Source: Liolophura sinensis (lineage: Eukaryota; Mollusca; Polyplacophora; Chitonida; Chitonidae). Taken from it: a DNA stretch of 64,000 bases. Made by a program: the position numbers and the translations under genes. The notes under the pieces are model-generated. The model was given only the letters and a program-made list of their open reading frames with translations, was not told where the DNA came from and did no database searches. Shown here one piece after another: positions 1 to 9,342 of this stretch (within the stretch, counting starts at the first letter, position 1; the number at the start of each line of letters is the position of its first letter). The stretch lies in NCBI RefSeq assembly GCF_032854445.1, contig NC_088306.1, positions 18,757,764 to 18,821,763 of the forward strand, in the 5' to 3' direction.

Positions 1-234
1 GCCGTTCTCAAGAATATTTCACTTATATGCGACGGCGGCCAGCAATGTGGTGGGTGGAAACCGGTTAGAACCGGGGAACCACGATAATCCGCAAGATGCT
101 GGCAGACCTTCTCACGTTATGGTCGGAGAGGAGGCCAGCATGAGCTGGACTTGAACACACAGAGACCGCATTGGTGAGAGGCTTCTGCGTCATGCTCAAC
201 CACCTCGGCCATGTGGCCCCCGCTGTTGCGATGT
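1..234 (-). mobile_element. SINE-A copy, cut by window start
   Basis: tRNA-derived SINE on the minus strand. The 3' end (GTAAAAC/AAAT tail) lies before the window. The visible part runs from the body (rc of TTCACTTATA) to a decayed tRNA-like head near 170-234. It is nearly identical to the copy at 34563-34771, because both lie in a larger duplicated segment. Confidence 0.85.
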
Positions 235-312
235 AACGTATGTACATATGTATGTATGTATATTACGTACGTATGTATGTATGTATGTTACATACGTATG
301 TATGTATGCTTG
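235..312. repeat. ATGT tetranucleotide microsatellite
   Basis: Imperfect run of ATGT/ACGT tetranucleotides, matching the one at 34772-34846 inside the duplicated segment. Confidence 0.9.
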
Positions 313-327
313 GGGTTTCACGTCGTA

Positions 328-725
328 TCAGAAGCCCATTACCTAGAAGTATGTAACTTTCTTATAGCTAGTCCCCACGGCACTTTACACTTTTATTCGA
401 TCTCTAACACATCATGTGGCGCATCGGCGCAGTCATGTATTTTTCTTTCTCTCTGTTGCGCAGCAAACGTTTGAGAAACAACTCATGTATAATGGTTTCG
501 GTTGTGATGAAATAGACGTTAAAAAAAAAAGACCGGTTAACGGTGTGACCAGTTCTTGTAGCAACGTTTACAATTAGATTTCCCATGATTCTGTTTCATA
601 ATTTCCACTCAAGAGGTTGGCCTATTTCTCCATCATGTGGCGCGAGCTCTACACATGACGCTACATGTGTACTGTGCCGTGGAGACTAGCTATAGGGAGT
701 TGTTTACTTCTAGGTAATGGACTTC
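328..725. mobile_element. MITE-1, copy 1 (TIR element)
   Basis: Non-coding element with long inverted ends. The left end contains CATTACCTAGAAGTATGTAA and ATAGCTAGTCCCCACGGCAC; the right end carries their reverse complements (GTGCCGTGGAGACTAGCTAT ... CTTCTAGGTAATGG). TIRs are about 50 bp and there is no transposase, so it is non-autonomous. Other copies are at 22312-22853 and 34860-35263. Confidence 0.8.
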
Positions 726-1094
726 AAGGTGTGTCCTGCATCCTAGGACGTGTTTGTTTTTCTGCTATCGGTATTCCTATTTTTACCGTATGCTATCTAT
801 ATTTAAACATCTGCAAATTTAAGTGATTTGTTACTTTAATTGGATTAGACGAAATTAAAATACAGATCTGAAAATATAATCTAATTTAGGCCTACCTCTA
901 TCATGCGTATCATAAGTTTTAATTGCTTTTACTATAGTAGTTTTCTCAAAGATAATGAGTGCAGGATAATTAAGCGAAGAAAATTATATATACTAGCCAT
1001 ATTGCTGATACCTTAAATATGACCCAGAAATTGAAAGGACCGTACAAGCCATCCAAATCTGATTTGTCTTTTGAAGTCACTATATACTCACTAT

Positions 1095-1294
1095 NNNNNN
1101 NNNNNNNNNNNNNNNNNNNNNNNNNNNNNNNNNNNNNNNNNNNNNNNNNNNNNNNNNNNNNNNNNNNNNNNNNNNNNNNNNNNNNNNNNNNNNNNNNNNN
1201 NNNNNNNNNNNNNNNNNNNNNNNNNNNNNNNNNNNNNNNNNNNNNNNNNNNNNNNNNNNNNNNNNNNNNNNNNNNNNNNNNNNNNNNNNNNNNN
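1095..1294. other. Assembly gap (200 N)
   Basis: Exactly 200 N, a placeholder length. It lies at the end of the segment duplicated at 34.6 kb, which fits an assembler breaking in a repeat. No reading frame across it is meaningful. Confidence 0.99.
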
Positions 1295-1892
1295 ATGGAT
1301 AGACATTTGAAGAGGTGTCATTTTTTCATAAACTTGTAAGTTTAATTGTTTAGTGTGGGAACTGTGGAAAGGCTTTAATGTTTGTGTAATTTCACTTATA
1401 TTTATAGATTCACTATTGTTTATGTTCAGTGTGTTTTTTATTGTTCAAAATTTAAACACGTCTTCCAGTGTCTAGTATATTGCAGAATGTCATAGATATC
1501 TGAACTTCATTCATGCTTCCGTCATCACCTTATATCAATATACATTTTTGGAAATACTTTATTTTTTCATTCAAATTCCAAAATTAACTGCCTTGAAAGG
1601 AAGGGAGCTGGCACTTCTCAGATTTCTCCACCCTATGAAACTCTTACTAGTACTACCTATCCAAAATGCTTTCACCAAATAAAGATTTCTGGGAGTGAGG
1701 CATAACTCATAGAGCGAGTTTTGTGACTCCTAATCACATGGCACTCAGGGTATCGCTGTGAGTTCAGTCCCGGTCATGGACAAGCGATTTCTACATTCTC
1801 ATCTTATAGTTCATATTTGTAGAACAGTTGTGATAATAAATGATCGTTGACACTTGTGTGGCTATATATGGCTTTACCCTCCTGTTCGCTTA
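1295..1892. other. No gene or repeat recognised
   Basis: AT-rich unique-looking sequence with no long reading frame and no recognised repeat. Confidence 0.6.
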
Positions 1893-2235
1893 GACCACTT
1901 GAATGGCCTAATGGTTAGAGCGCCCGCCTCAAAGTCGGGAGACCCAGGATAAAACCCGGGTTGGGTCATACCAAAGACTTTATAAGTGGTACTTGTTGCT
2001 GCCTCGCTTTGTGCTCAGCACTGAGAGGTTAATGCAAGGAAATGGTGCCAGAATAATGTGACTGGTTGGGGTGTCATGTCTGGTGTCTTCGGCATGATAC
2101 TTCAGTGATGGCAGCACTTTGGCGGCATGGAGCCTTGCCACAATAAGACACAGTATATGTACAAACACCTAATGACTCCTCCTCGTCATATGGCTAAAAA
2201 ATTGTTAAGTATGACGATAAACCCCAAGCATTCAT
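1893..2235 (+). mobile_element. SINE-B copy with tRNA-like head
   Basis: The head resembles a tRNA, with an A-box-like GGCCTAATGGTTAGAGCGCC, a seven-base loop CTCAAAG (CAA in the anticodon position) and a B-box-like end. It is followed by a body containing GGTGTCTTCGGCATGATACT and a 3' end AAATTGTTAAGTATGACG leading into ACCCCAAGCATTCATTCA. It shares body and head with 15545-15850. Its 3' tail is the same as the isolated tails at 6736, 23876, 37405, 46106 and 56516. Confidence 0.8.
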
Positions 2236-2404
2236 TCAGTCATTCTTTCCTTCCTCTCCACTCGAGACCAATTTTCTTTCTTCCCCAATATGACATGTTT
2301 ACCTATATGTAACACATTTGGATGTTTGCCAGTAATTTGCCAAAGATTTATGGTTTAACCCAGGCACTCCAGTTTCCTCCACCTATAAAAATTGCATGCT
2401 AAGC

Positions 2405-2600
2405 CATCATATTAGTGTCCAGCTCATGCTGGCTTCCTCTTCTTTTGTAAATGGGTAGGCGTAGCAGCAAACCTGCAGATGGTTGTGGGTTTCTTTTGCA
2501 CAGGTTTCCTCCCATCGTAATGTTGGTCACTTTCGTATAAGTAAAATATTCTTGAGTACAGAGTAAAGCAGTATTCAAATAAAATAAATAAATAAATATA
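2405..2600 (+). mobile_element. SINE-A, diverged 5'-truncated copy
   Basis: Retains the body (CCAGCTCATGCTGGCTTCCT, CAGCAAACCTGCAGATGG, AAATATTCTTGAGTAC) and ends in AAATAAATAAAT. The tRNA-like head is absent. Confidence 0.75.
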
Positions 2601-2734
2601 AGGAAAACATTCTGGAGATTTGCACGATTAAAGGACAATGATTTTCCTAGCATTTTGAAGGACTGGAATTTCAGTTTTAAATATTAACTCTATATTGTGT
2701 TGGCTGAGTGGAAGATCATCCACCTCATGGGCAG

Positions 2735-2785
2735 GATATTCTTGACTACTGCATAAAACACTAATCAAATAAATAAATAAATCAT
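2735..2785 (+). mobile_element. SINE-A 3'-end fragment
   Basis: Only the last 50 bp of the family remains: ATATTCTTGACTACTGCATA followed by AAACACTAATCAAATAAAT. Confidence 0.65.
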
Positions 2786-3224
2786 GGTCAGGAGGTCAGA
2801 GGTTTAATCCCAAGTCTGCTTATACCCAAGACGATTACAATCAACAATCTTTGTATTACAAATCTCGCTGTCTGACTGCAGCTTAACTTCATTAGACTGG
2901 GATAATGGGTTCATAATATATGTCGAAAATTCAAACACAGCTAAAGTTAAAATGTTTTGCTCTGGTAATTTCAAAATTTGCACACTGATGCTTTACTGCA
3001 AAACATTGTACCAACCATAGTTTGAATTCTTTCCTGTTCTGAGTTTGGCTTTTAAAGCACTTGCGATTATAACTTAAGCCTTACTTTCCTTGATAAATAC
3101 GAGCACAGTTCTTACTTTGCCATGTGGTTGTATACTGCAAGCCAATGCTGCAAATTACATTGTATGAACAGGGCTGCGTTTTAACATTGGTTACCCTTGA
3201 TCACGATCATGTCCTTTTTATAAC

Positions 3225-3470
3225 ATGTCAGTGTTGCTACTCGAGCAACTGGAAATAAGGTCTCTCACCAATGCGACCACTGTGAGTTCAAGTCCAGCTT
3301 ATGCTGGCTTCCTCTCCGGCCGTAAGTGGGAAGGTCTGACAGCAACCTGCAGATGGTCGTGGGTTTCCCCCGGGCTGTGCCCGGTTTCCACCCACCATAA
3401 TGCTGGCCGTCGTCGTATAAGTGAAAAAATCTTGAGTACGGCGTAAAACACCAATCAAATAAATAAATAG
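3225..3470 (+). mobile_element. SINE-A copy
   Basis: Nearly full length. The degraded head is followed by TCTCACCAATGCGACCAC, GAGTTCAAGTCCAGCTTATG (B-box region), the conserved body and an AATCAAATAAATAAAT tail. Confidence 0.85.
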
Positions 3471-4576
3471 AATGAAACCGCAGAGTTTCCCCTAAAGTTT
3501 GGTGTGTCTAAATTAACTTACACAAGCACATAAAGGCCTTAAAATGATACTTTTTGTACCAACATTCAAGTTATTCTGATCAGAAATTAAACTAACTTTA
3601 CGTAAAACTCCTAAGTGGCTCTGCAAGGTTGATGAATCAGTTAGAATCTAGCAGAATGTTCCACTTCAGAAAAGTTAAACATCAGGTGAAAAATAGTAGT
3701 GAAATTATTTTTTATACATTCACCTTTGGATACTGAGAATTATTAAACGCGCATGATTGCCTTGCATGTCTCACGTTTACACCTACATGTAGTTTTTAAG
3801 TGTTTGAGTATAAAATGCCCTTTGAAGTCCCCAGTGCATGCAAAATGACCAGTTTGGCAAAGGTTGTCGGTGTGTTCTGGCGACTTAGTGTACTCCAATT
3901 TGACACCCTCTTTGAAATTTCTGACAAACCGTGTAATCATTCACCCGTAAACCCCGCCATGGTCCTCTTAGTGAAAAACCGCAGTTTCATTTATTAATTG
4001 TTTTAATACTGTTCCTGTAATACGAAATACTGCATCTCAGTGTGAAGTTTGTTCAGAATATAGGACGGACGGGTATAAGCCAGTCTATCTGATAACATGC
4101 AAATCTCGCTCTAAAGCGTGATTGCACCTTACATCCATGAATGCCATGCCCAAACCTTTGAGTTCAGCGTTAATCAGCAGTGAAATAAATAATGATGGTA
4201 TATAAAAAGAAAAAAGGTTGACATTGTGATATGTTGCAGATTCTTTCGCAATGGCTGTCACACGTGTCATGCCTGTAGCCCTGGTGGAAAATGGAGCAAA
4301 TTTCCGTAGAAAGTAATTCAGGCCTAACCTCTGTAGTCTGTTCTTCATTGCAGCCTTCAACGTAGCGTTTTATGGGAATGCTAGCTAAGGAGTGCGCGTG
4401 TATCGTAAGATAACAGTTATCTATCCAGCTTGGACCCGAGGCTCCGTTATGGAGGAAAGTGAGGTATCCCATTCAAGCTGGTGCCCTCGCTGCTCAAGGT
4501 CTTCTCACAGACCACCAAATAACTGTCCCCATCAGGTCGCGCTAGGTTTTCAGATTGCCGATTATGCCAGATCATG
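3471..4576. other. No gene recognised upstream of the ankyrin exon
   Basis: Only short overlapping reading frames on both strands. Earlier exons of the ankyrin gene must lie upstream of 4788, but I could not identify one here. Confidence 0.5.
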
Positions 4577-4700
4577 ATCAGTCGGAATAAAACTGAGGTA
4601 AATTGAGATGAGGCGGGATTTCACAGGTAATACATGTGGTCATTTGCCAAACACCACTCTCGTCACTGCCCTGGTGGTATTATTCGCTGTGTTAAGAGTC
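4577..4700 (+). repeat. REP-B partial copy
   Basis: Shares GAGGTAAATTGA, GGATTTCACAGGT and the block around TGGTCATTTGCCAA with copies at 6505, 18057 and 28951 (plus) and 41095, 62200 and 62525 (minus). It lies in the intron just upstream of the ankyrin exon. Confidence 0.65.
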
Positions 4701-4787
4701 TTCTACATTTTATCCACTATGAACCGATGAACTGTGCCTTGTTTAATTTGTTGACCAATTTTTACGCTTTCCCATTGACGGCTCCAG

Positions 4788-5685
4788 GGACTGTGTGGAC
4801 CTACTGATTAAGGCCAGGGTTCACCTCGAGTGTCGGGATATCTGGCAACGGACCCCGCTACTGAAGGCCGTTGTGAATCACCATTATACCATCGCCTCCA
4901 TGTTAATGGCCGCGGGGGCAAGTGTCAACGCCGCGGACGATGATAAGAAGGTTCCGCTACACGTAGCCGCGAGCTACGGGAATTCTCGCGGCGTCAACGA
5001 ACTCCTGGAGTGTGGTGCGGATATCGACTTCCAGGATCTGAACGGCAGAACTGCTCTGTACTTTGCGGTATTTTCGGGTCACAATCACATCGTTACCAAG
5101 TTGATAAAACACGGTTGCAATGTGAACCTACGCCGACGAGAAGGGACAAATGCATTGTATTTGGCCGCCAAGAAACAGAACTTGAACTGTGTCCGGCAGT
5201 TGTTAGAGGCCGGTGCTGATACAGTTCACGTAGTCCCTAGGAATTATCAGAATAGGGACGAATTGGTGAGGATAGCTATTCGCCAGCTAGGCTCTCAGGG
5301 AAAAACTCCACCGGACGCCTTTGAAATTCTGAACTTGACGATAACTGCCCACGGCCTTGTACCTGGACAGCAGCTAATGTCATCGGCGCTCACGCAGTAC
5401 AAGAAGCAGCCGAACGGAGACATGCGATTGGTTATTCACCGCCTGATTTTGGCAGAGGGTGTGGTTAAAGTGCCGGACTCTGGGAATAACTCGCCGACCA
5501 TTGGCTACCAAGAACTGCAAGAGGCGGTGTCAAAGTGGCAAATGGAGCACGGGATTGGTAATCCGAAAGCTCCGTCCACTCTGAAGGACGTTTGCCGGAG
5601 GATTATCAGAAGCTCGATCATGCATTCCTGTTCGGCAGGCATGTCCTCTGCGCGTGTGATCGCTTACACCTTCCAAGGGCATTAA
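4788..5685 (+). CDS. Ankyrin-repeat protein with SOCS-box-like tail (last exon, partial)
   Basis: About 298 residues of one open exon ending in TAA at 5683-5685. No ATG opens it; a pyrimidine-rich tract and a CAG at 4785-4787 look like a splice acceptor, so this is taken as the final exon of a gene whose 5' exons are not identified. Counting from 4795, at least four ankyrin repeats are visible, with cores RTPLLKAV (about residue 20), VPLHVAASYG (52), RTALYFAVFSG (85) and NALYLAAKKQN (118), each followed by a GA/GC-D/N loop. The tail has PSTLKDVCRRIIRSSI (about 260-275), which fits the P-x-x-L-x-x-L/V-C-R-x-x-I-R core of SOCS boxes in ASB proteins. ASB proteins recruit substrates to elongin B/C-cullin-5 ubiquitin ligases. 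The usual cullin-box LPLP is not visible, so the ligase role is inference. Ankyrin identity is firm. Confidence 0.85.
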
Positions 5686-5760
5686 AAGAAATCATTTTAT
5701 TGCAAAGACTATAATTTTACCTGTATAAATAAGTGTTTAGTGGAAAAGAATATGTTGATC

Positions 5761-5762
<2 letters not shown>

Positions 5763-5818
<56 letters not shown>
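5763..5818. repeat. (AT)n microsatellite
   Basis: Uninterrupted TA dinucleotide run of about 56 bp, 75 bp beyond the ankyrin gene stop, probably in its 3' UTR. Confidence 0.95.
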
Positions 5819-5820
<2 letters not shown>

Positions 5821-6139
5821 TCCTCTTTTGTGTTGAAGATTGTTATTTTTATATATTCAAAATTCTATGTGACTTTTACATTTACATAAATATGAATAGA
5901 CTGTCTGTTTGTGAATCATGAAGTAGTAATGTACACATTGGTGAAATTTTGTGGATGTGTACCTTTATATGTAATCATTGATCTGTTAACAATGAAAGTA
6001 TTCTTGCCGCCGTCGTACATCGTTCAATATGGGGAATATGTGTTTTCGGTTATGTCTATTGTACTGCGTGTAACATAATATAGGCAATACTGGATGCTCG
6101 TTGCTATGTGGGAAAACAAAGTGGTTAGCAATTCATCGC
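5819..6139. other. 3' flank of the ankyrin gene, nothing recognised
   Basis: AT-rich; presumably 3' UTR followed by intergenic DNA. No canonical AATAAA was seen close to the stop. Confidence 0.5.
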
Positions 6140-6326
6140 GGCGCACAGACCTAGTGACCTAGTTCAAATCACGGCCGTAGGTGGGACGGTTTGCAGCAAC
6201 CAGTGAATGGTCTGGGTTTGGCCTTTGTTCGGTAGCCTCCCACCATAATGCTGGCCGCCGCCGTATAAGTGAAATATTCTTGAGTACGGTGTAAAATATC
6301 AATCAATCAAATGAATAAATAAATAT
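6140..6326 (+). mobile_element. SINE-A, diverged copy
   Basis: Shortened head and body, then a conserved 3' part (CCACCATAATGCTGGCCGCC, AAATATTCTTGAGTACGG) and an AATCAATCAAATGAATAAAT tail. Confidence 0.8.
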
Positions 6327-6504
6327 GAGAAAACTCTACAGAAGAATTTTCTAAAAAATTAAGTAAAATTAATATATAGTGATGTTAATTGCAATATATC
6401 AGAGGTCATTAACGGGAATTAGAAGACAACATTTTCGACAAGCTGACAACAAAATGCTATGTTTGACTTCTAAGCACCAAAACGAAATTCTTCACTGTAT
6501 ATTG

Positions 6505-6722
6505 CTTTTACCTAATTTTGCTTCAACCATGGTTCTATACGGGGGCGTGTAGTTTGCTACTATTTAAGCATTTACACGAACAGTTAAAATAAAACTCGGG
6601 ATGAGGTAAATTGATAGGAGGTGTTTCAACGGTTACGTGCGACAAGTTTGTCAACTATCATACTGTCGTCGCTACTCTGGTTTTTATTCTCTTTGCTGTA
6701 CGTCTTTGATTATATCATATTT
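6505..6722 (+). repeat. REP-B copy
   Basis: Best-preserved blocks are TTTACACGAACAGTTAAAAT, GATGAGGTAAATTGATAGG and CTTTGCTGTACGTCTTTGAT. The full-length family is about 240 bp and non-coding. No clear terminal repeats were found, so its class is unknown. Confidence 0.7.
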
Positions 6723-6735
6723 TGTTGGTTTTGAT

Positions 6736-6925
6736 GAAGTGAGTGAGTGAGTGCTTGGGGTTTAACGTCGTACTCAACAATTTTTCAGTCATAAGACGAT
6801 GAAGGAATCTTTAGGGTGCATGTACGTGTAACGTGCCTCCTTGCAGCAGGACGGATTTCCACCGCTCTTTTATTTAGTGCTGCTTCACTGAGACGACTTA
6901 CCGAAGGCAAGTAAGCGGCCCCGCC
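6736..6925 (-). mobile_element. SINE-B-type 3' tail segment
   Basis: Starts GTGAGTGAGTGAGTGCTTGG, then GGTTTAACGTCGTACTCAAC and a block with CGACGATGAAGGAATC-like sequence. This is the reverse complement of the 3' end of SINE-B (TTGTTAAGTATGACG). It directly abuts a SINE-A copy. Confidence 0.7.
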
Positions 6926-6929
6926 CGGC

Positions 6930-7099
6930 TCAAGTTGGCTTCCTCTCCGGCTGTACGTGGAAAGGTCTTACAGAAACCTGCGAATGATCGTGGTTTTCCC
7001 CTGGGCTGTGCCCGATTTCCTCCCACCAGCCTGCTGGCCGCTTTCGTATGAATAAAATATTCTTGAGAATGGCGTAAAACACCAAGCAAATAAAGAAAT
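6930..7099 (+). mobile_element. SINE-A, 5'-truncated copy
   Basis: Begins in the body at AAGTTGGCTTCCTCTCCGGC and runs to CACCAAGCAAATAAAGAAAT. Confidence 0.85.
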
Positions 7100-7997
7100 A
7101 TGTACCAAAGCTTGGTAGCTCACTTATGGCTCTCTGGTTTCCTCGACCCATAAAACTAACAATCACCATGTGAGGGGAAAAAACATTTTGGGTGTGGTTG
7201 AAAAGGGTATTCTAAGCTTAAGTCATCATATGGAATCCAAGATTCGTTCTAGGTTTTAAATTCTACGAAAGATAGGGATGACAACTTGGCTTTGGCATAT
7301 TCACTGTAAAACAGCTCACCATAAGATAAATTTTACAGATTTAGTAAACTATTGTGAACCATATAAGGGTAACTCCGCCTATAATCGCAGCCACACCTGC
7401 CAACTCTCTTTTTAACGATTAAAGAATAAAGGAATATATGAATGGTTCGGTAGTACGCAATATCCTGTGTAGGAAATAAACAAGGAAGGGAAATAAGCGT
7501 ACTGAATAAGGTCATATTTAGCAAATCAGTATATGGGGTATAGTAAACCGCTCCGGTAATAATAAACCCCATGGGTGTGGGAGAGAGAGAGAGAGACGTG
7601 GGGGAGGGGCTGGGTGGGGGGATAATCAGTTAAACATTTGGTCATTATACGTGGGACAGAAATTAGTGTCCGAATGTCGAATAAATTGAGTATGGTTGCA
7701 ATGTGGCAATGTGACTTGTGAAAAAAGTATGGGTATTCTAAATATGTCATGATGATCTAAATTTTTATTGGAATTAATTAAGGTGAAGTACGATTTCTCC
7801 ATATATGATGCAACTACGAAGCAATAACGTCTCACTGTTTTACCTTATTGGAGGTGTGAACAGGTCTGTTTATAGCTCTATTTAGTGAACTTTAATCCGA
7901 CCCCCAGCCGTGACGATGTAAACACCATGTGAATGTACATGGGACAGCATGAGTGAATCCACTTATAAGAATCATAATGAAAATAGAGCACTCTAAT
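7100..7997. other. No gene; GA/G-rich tract at 7575-7622
   Basis: Contains a purine tract (GA repeats, then G-runs of 4-6) around 7575-7622. The G-runs could form a G-quadruplex. Nothing else recognised. Confidence 0.55.
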
Positions 7998-8070
7998 GGG
8001 GGGCTAGCTCACATGGTAGAGCGCTCGCTTTGCATGCGAGAGTTACAGGGATCGATGCCCGGCATTTCCA
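7998..8070 (+). tRNA. tRNA-Ala(UGC)-like gene, probably decayed
   Basis: A 73-base sequence that folds as a tRNA. It has a D arm GCTC...GAGC, anticodon arm CTCGC-TTTGCAT-GCGAG with anticodon TGC, a short variable loop, and T arm CAGGG-ATCGATG-CCCGG. Body and anticodon match eukaryotic tRNA-Ala(UGC), to my recall. The acceptor stem (GGGGGGC against CATTTCC) relies on G-T pairs and has mismatches at positions 6-66/67, and the T stem has one A-G mismatch. A T-rich stretch follows. It may be a pseudogene or a SINE-captured copy. Confidence 0.65.
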
Positions 8071-8465
8071 GTCTTTTGTTTTTTTTTATTTAAAAAAAAA
8101 AAGAGCCAAACAATACAATCGCCAAGAGGTAGCCAAAGATTTCTGCTTCCTAAGCTGAGCGTCCAAACAGACATTCGTTAACCATTCATAACTATCATCA
8201 ACCATAATTTACATTCAGAATTAATAATCGCAGACCACTTTTCCATCAAAAAACTAAAATCAGAAGGTTACAAATTTAGTCCTGTTACAACGCTGGAACA
8301 AGATAGTAACAATATCCATCATTTAAGATGTTTCAGGTTTTACAAAGGCACGTTGGAATAAGCTGATCTAGGTAATAATTGTTTGTTTTCTGAGCCTCTG
8401 TCACATTTTCTGTTGATCAAAAAAATTCCTCTGAATAACTTATATTTATGGACATTTTCTTATTT
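8071..8465. other. Nothing recognised
   Basis: AT-rich; no open frame of note. T-run then A-run at about 8078-8102 could form a simple hairpin. Confidence 0.55.
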
Positions 8466-8467
8466 AG

Positions 8468-8688
8468 CGGTTGGGGGTCTCCGTGACCGAGGTGGTAAGC
8501 GTTCTAGCGCGGCGCAATGAGCCAAGAGCCTCTCACCAACGCGGTCGCTGTGAGTTCTAGTCCAGCTCATGCTGGCTTGCTCTTGGTTTGCCTCTGCCAG
8601 GTTTCCTTCCACCATAATGCTTTCCGCCGTCGTACAGGTGAATATTCTTGAGTGTGCGGCGTAAAACACCAATCAAATCAATCAATAT
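8468..8688 (+). mobile_element. SINE-A copy with full tRNA-like head
   Basis: The head GGGGGTCTCCGTGACCGAGG through GTGAGTTCTAGTCCAGCTC is complete. The body has a deletion of about 40 bp around the CTGACAGCAACC block. The tail is AATCAAATCAATCAAT. Confidence 0.85.
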
Positions 8689-8949
8689 TAAGGGGTTTGA
8701 GTGTGGTGTTGTCATGCCGCAGTGTGCGTGTTCAAAGATGTTGCTTTTATGCTACCATCAATCGAGAATCGGTGAGATTTTCACTGATGAGTATTGCGAT
8801 GTTTGATACTTTTCATGTTTCTAGATATGCTTGTCTATTGCTACTGGATGGGTCATGTCAACATTCAATATTCAAACATCGTTGACAGTGATAACGTATA
8901 TGTTAATTTGTTTTCTGTTTGCGGGTCTGTTATTCTCGATCATTTGCCC

Positions 8950-8979
8950 TGACGTCATGGGTGTTATAGTCTGACGTCA
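8950..8979 (+). promoter_or_regulatory. Two CRE octamers (TGACGTCA), unproven
   Basis: Perfect TGACGTCA palindromes at 8950-8957 and 8972-8979, 22 bp apart, in a stretch with no gene. CREB/ATF proteins bind this octamer. There is no nearby transcription start to support function. Confidence 0.3.
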
Positions 8980-9048
8980 TCAGTTGTAAATCCACTGATT
9001 TGTGCATTCAGAACGCCTCGGGAGTTTCCGATCAGCCGTCAATGAGAA

Positions 9049-9329
9049 TTTATTTATTATTTATTTCTTTGATTGATGTTTTACGCCATACTCAAGAATA
9101 TTTCACTTATACGACGGCGGCCAGCATTATGGTGGGTGGAAACAGGGCACAGCCCGGGGGAAACCCACGACCATCCGCAGGTTGCTGTCAGACCTTCCCA
9201 CTTACGGCCGGAGAGGAAGCCAGCATGAGCTGGACTTGAACTCACAGCGACCGCATTGGTGAGAGGCTCCTGGGTCATTACGCTACGCTAGCGCGCTATT
9301 CGACTAAGCCACGTAGCCCCCCCTCCCCC
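9049..9329 (-). mobile_element. SINE-A, full length with 13-bp target-site duplication
   Basis: Minus-strand copy, from the (AAAT) tail at 9049 to the tRNA-like head at about 9320 and a C-run. It is flanked by the 13-bp direct repeat CCGTCAATGAGAA (9036-9048 and 9330-9342), the signature of LINE-driven insertion. The head reads, on its own strand, GTGGCTTAGTCGAATAGCGC, an A-box-like tRNA start, with a B-box-like GAGTTCAAGTCC. Confidence 0.95.
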
Positions 9330-9342
9330 CCGTCAATGAGAA

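Larger units (their letters stand above)
1..1094 (+). repeat. Segment duplicated at 34593-35625
   Basis: Base-by-base reading shows the whole stretch is repeated in the same orientation at 34593-35625: SINE-A, ATGT microsatellite, MITE-1, then about 370 bp of AT-rich sequence. The other copy lacks about 65 bp of the SINE head. Similarity here runs up to the first N of the assembly gap, so the true right edge is hidden. Confidence 0.9.

Noticed and set aside
1019-1339. Frames spanning 1019-1339
   Set aside because: They read through 200 N and carry no information.
1900-1970. A functional tRNA-Leu(CAA) gene
   Set aside because: The stems are imperfect and the sequence continues into a SINE-B body shared with 15545-15850; it is a SINE head.
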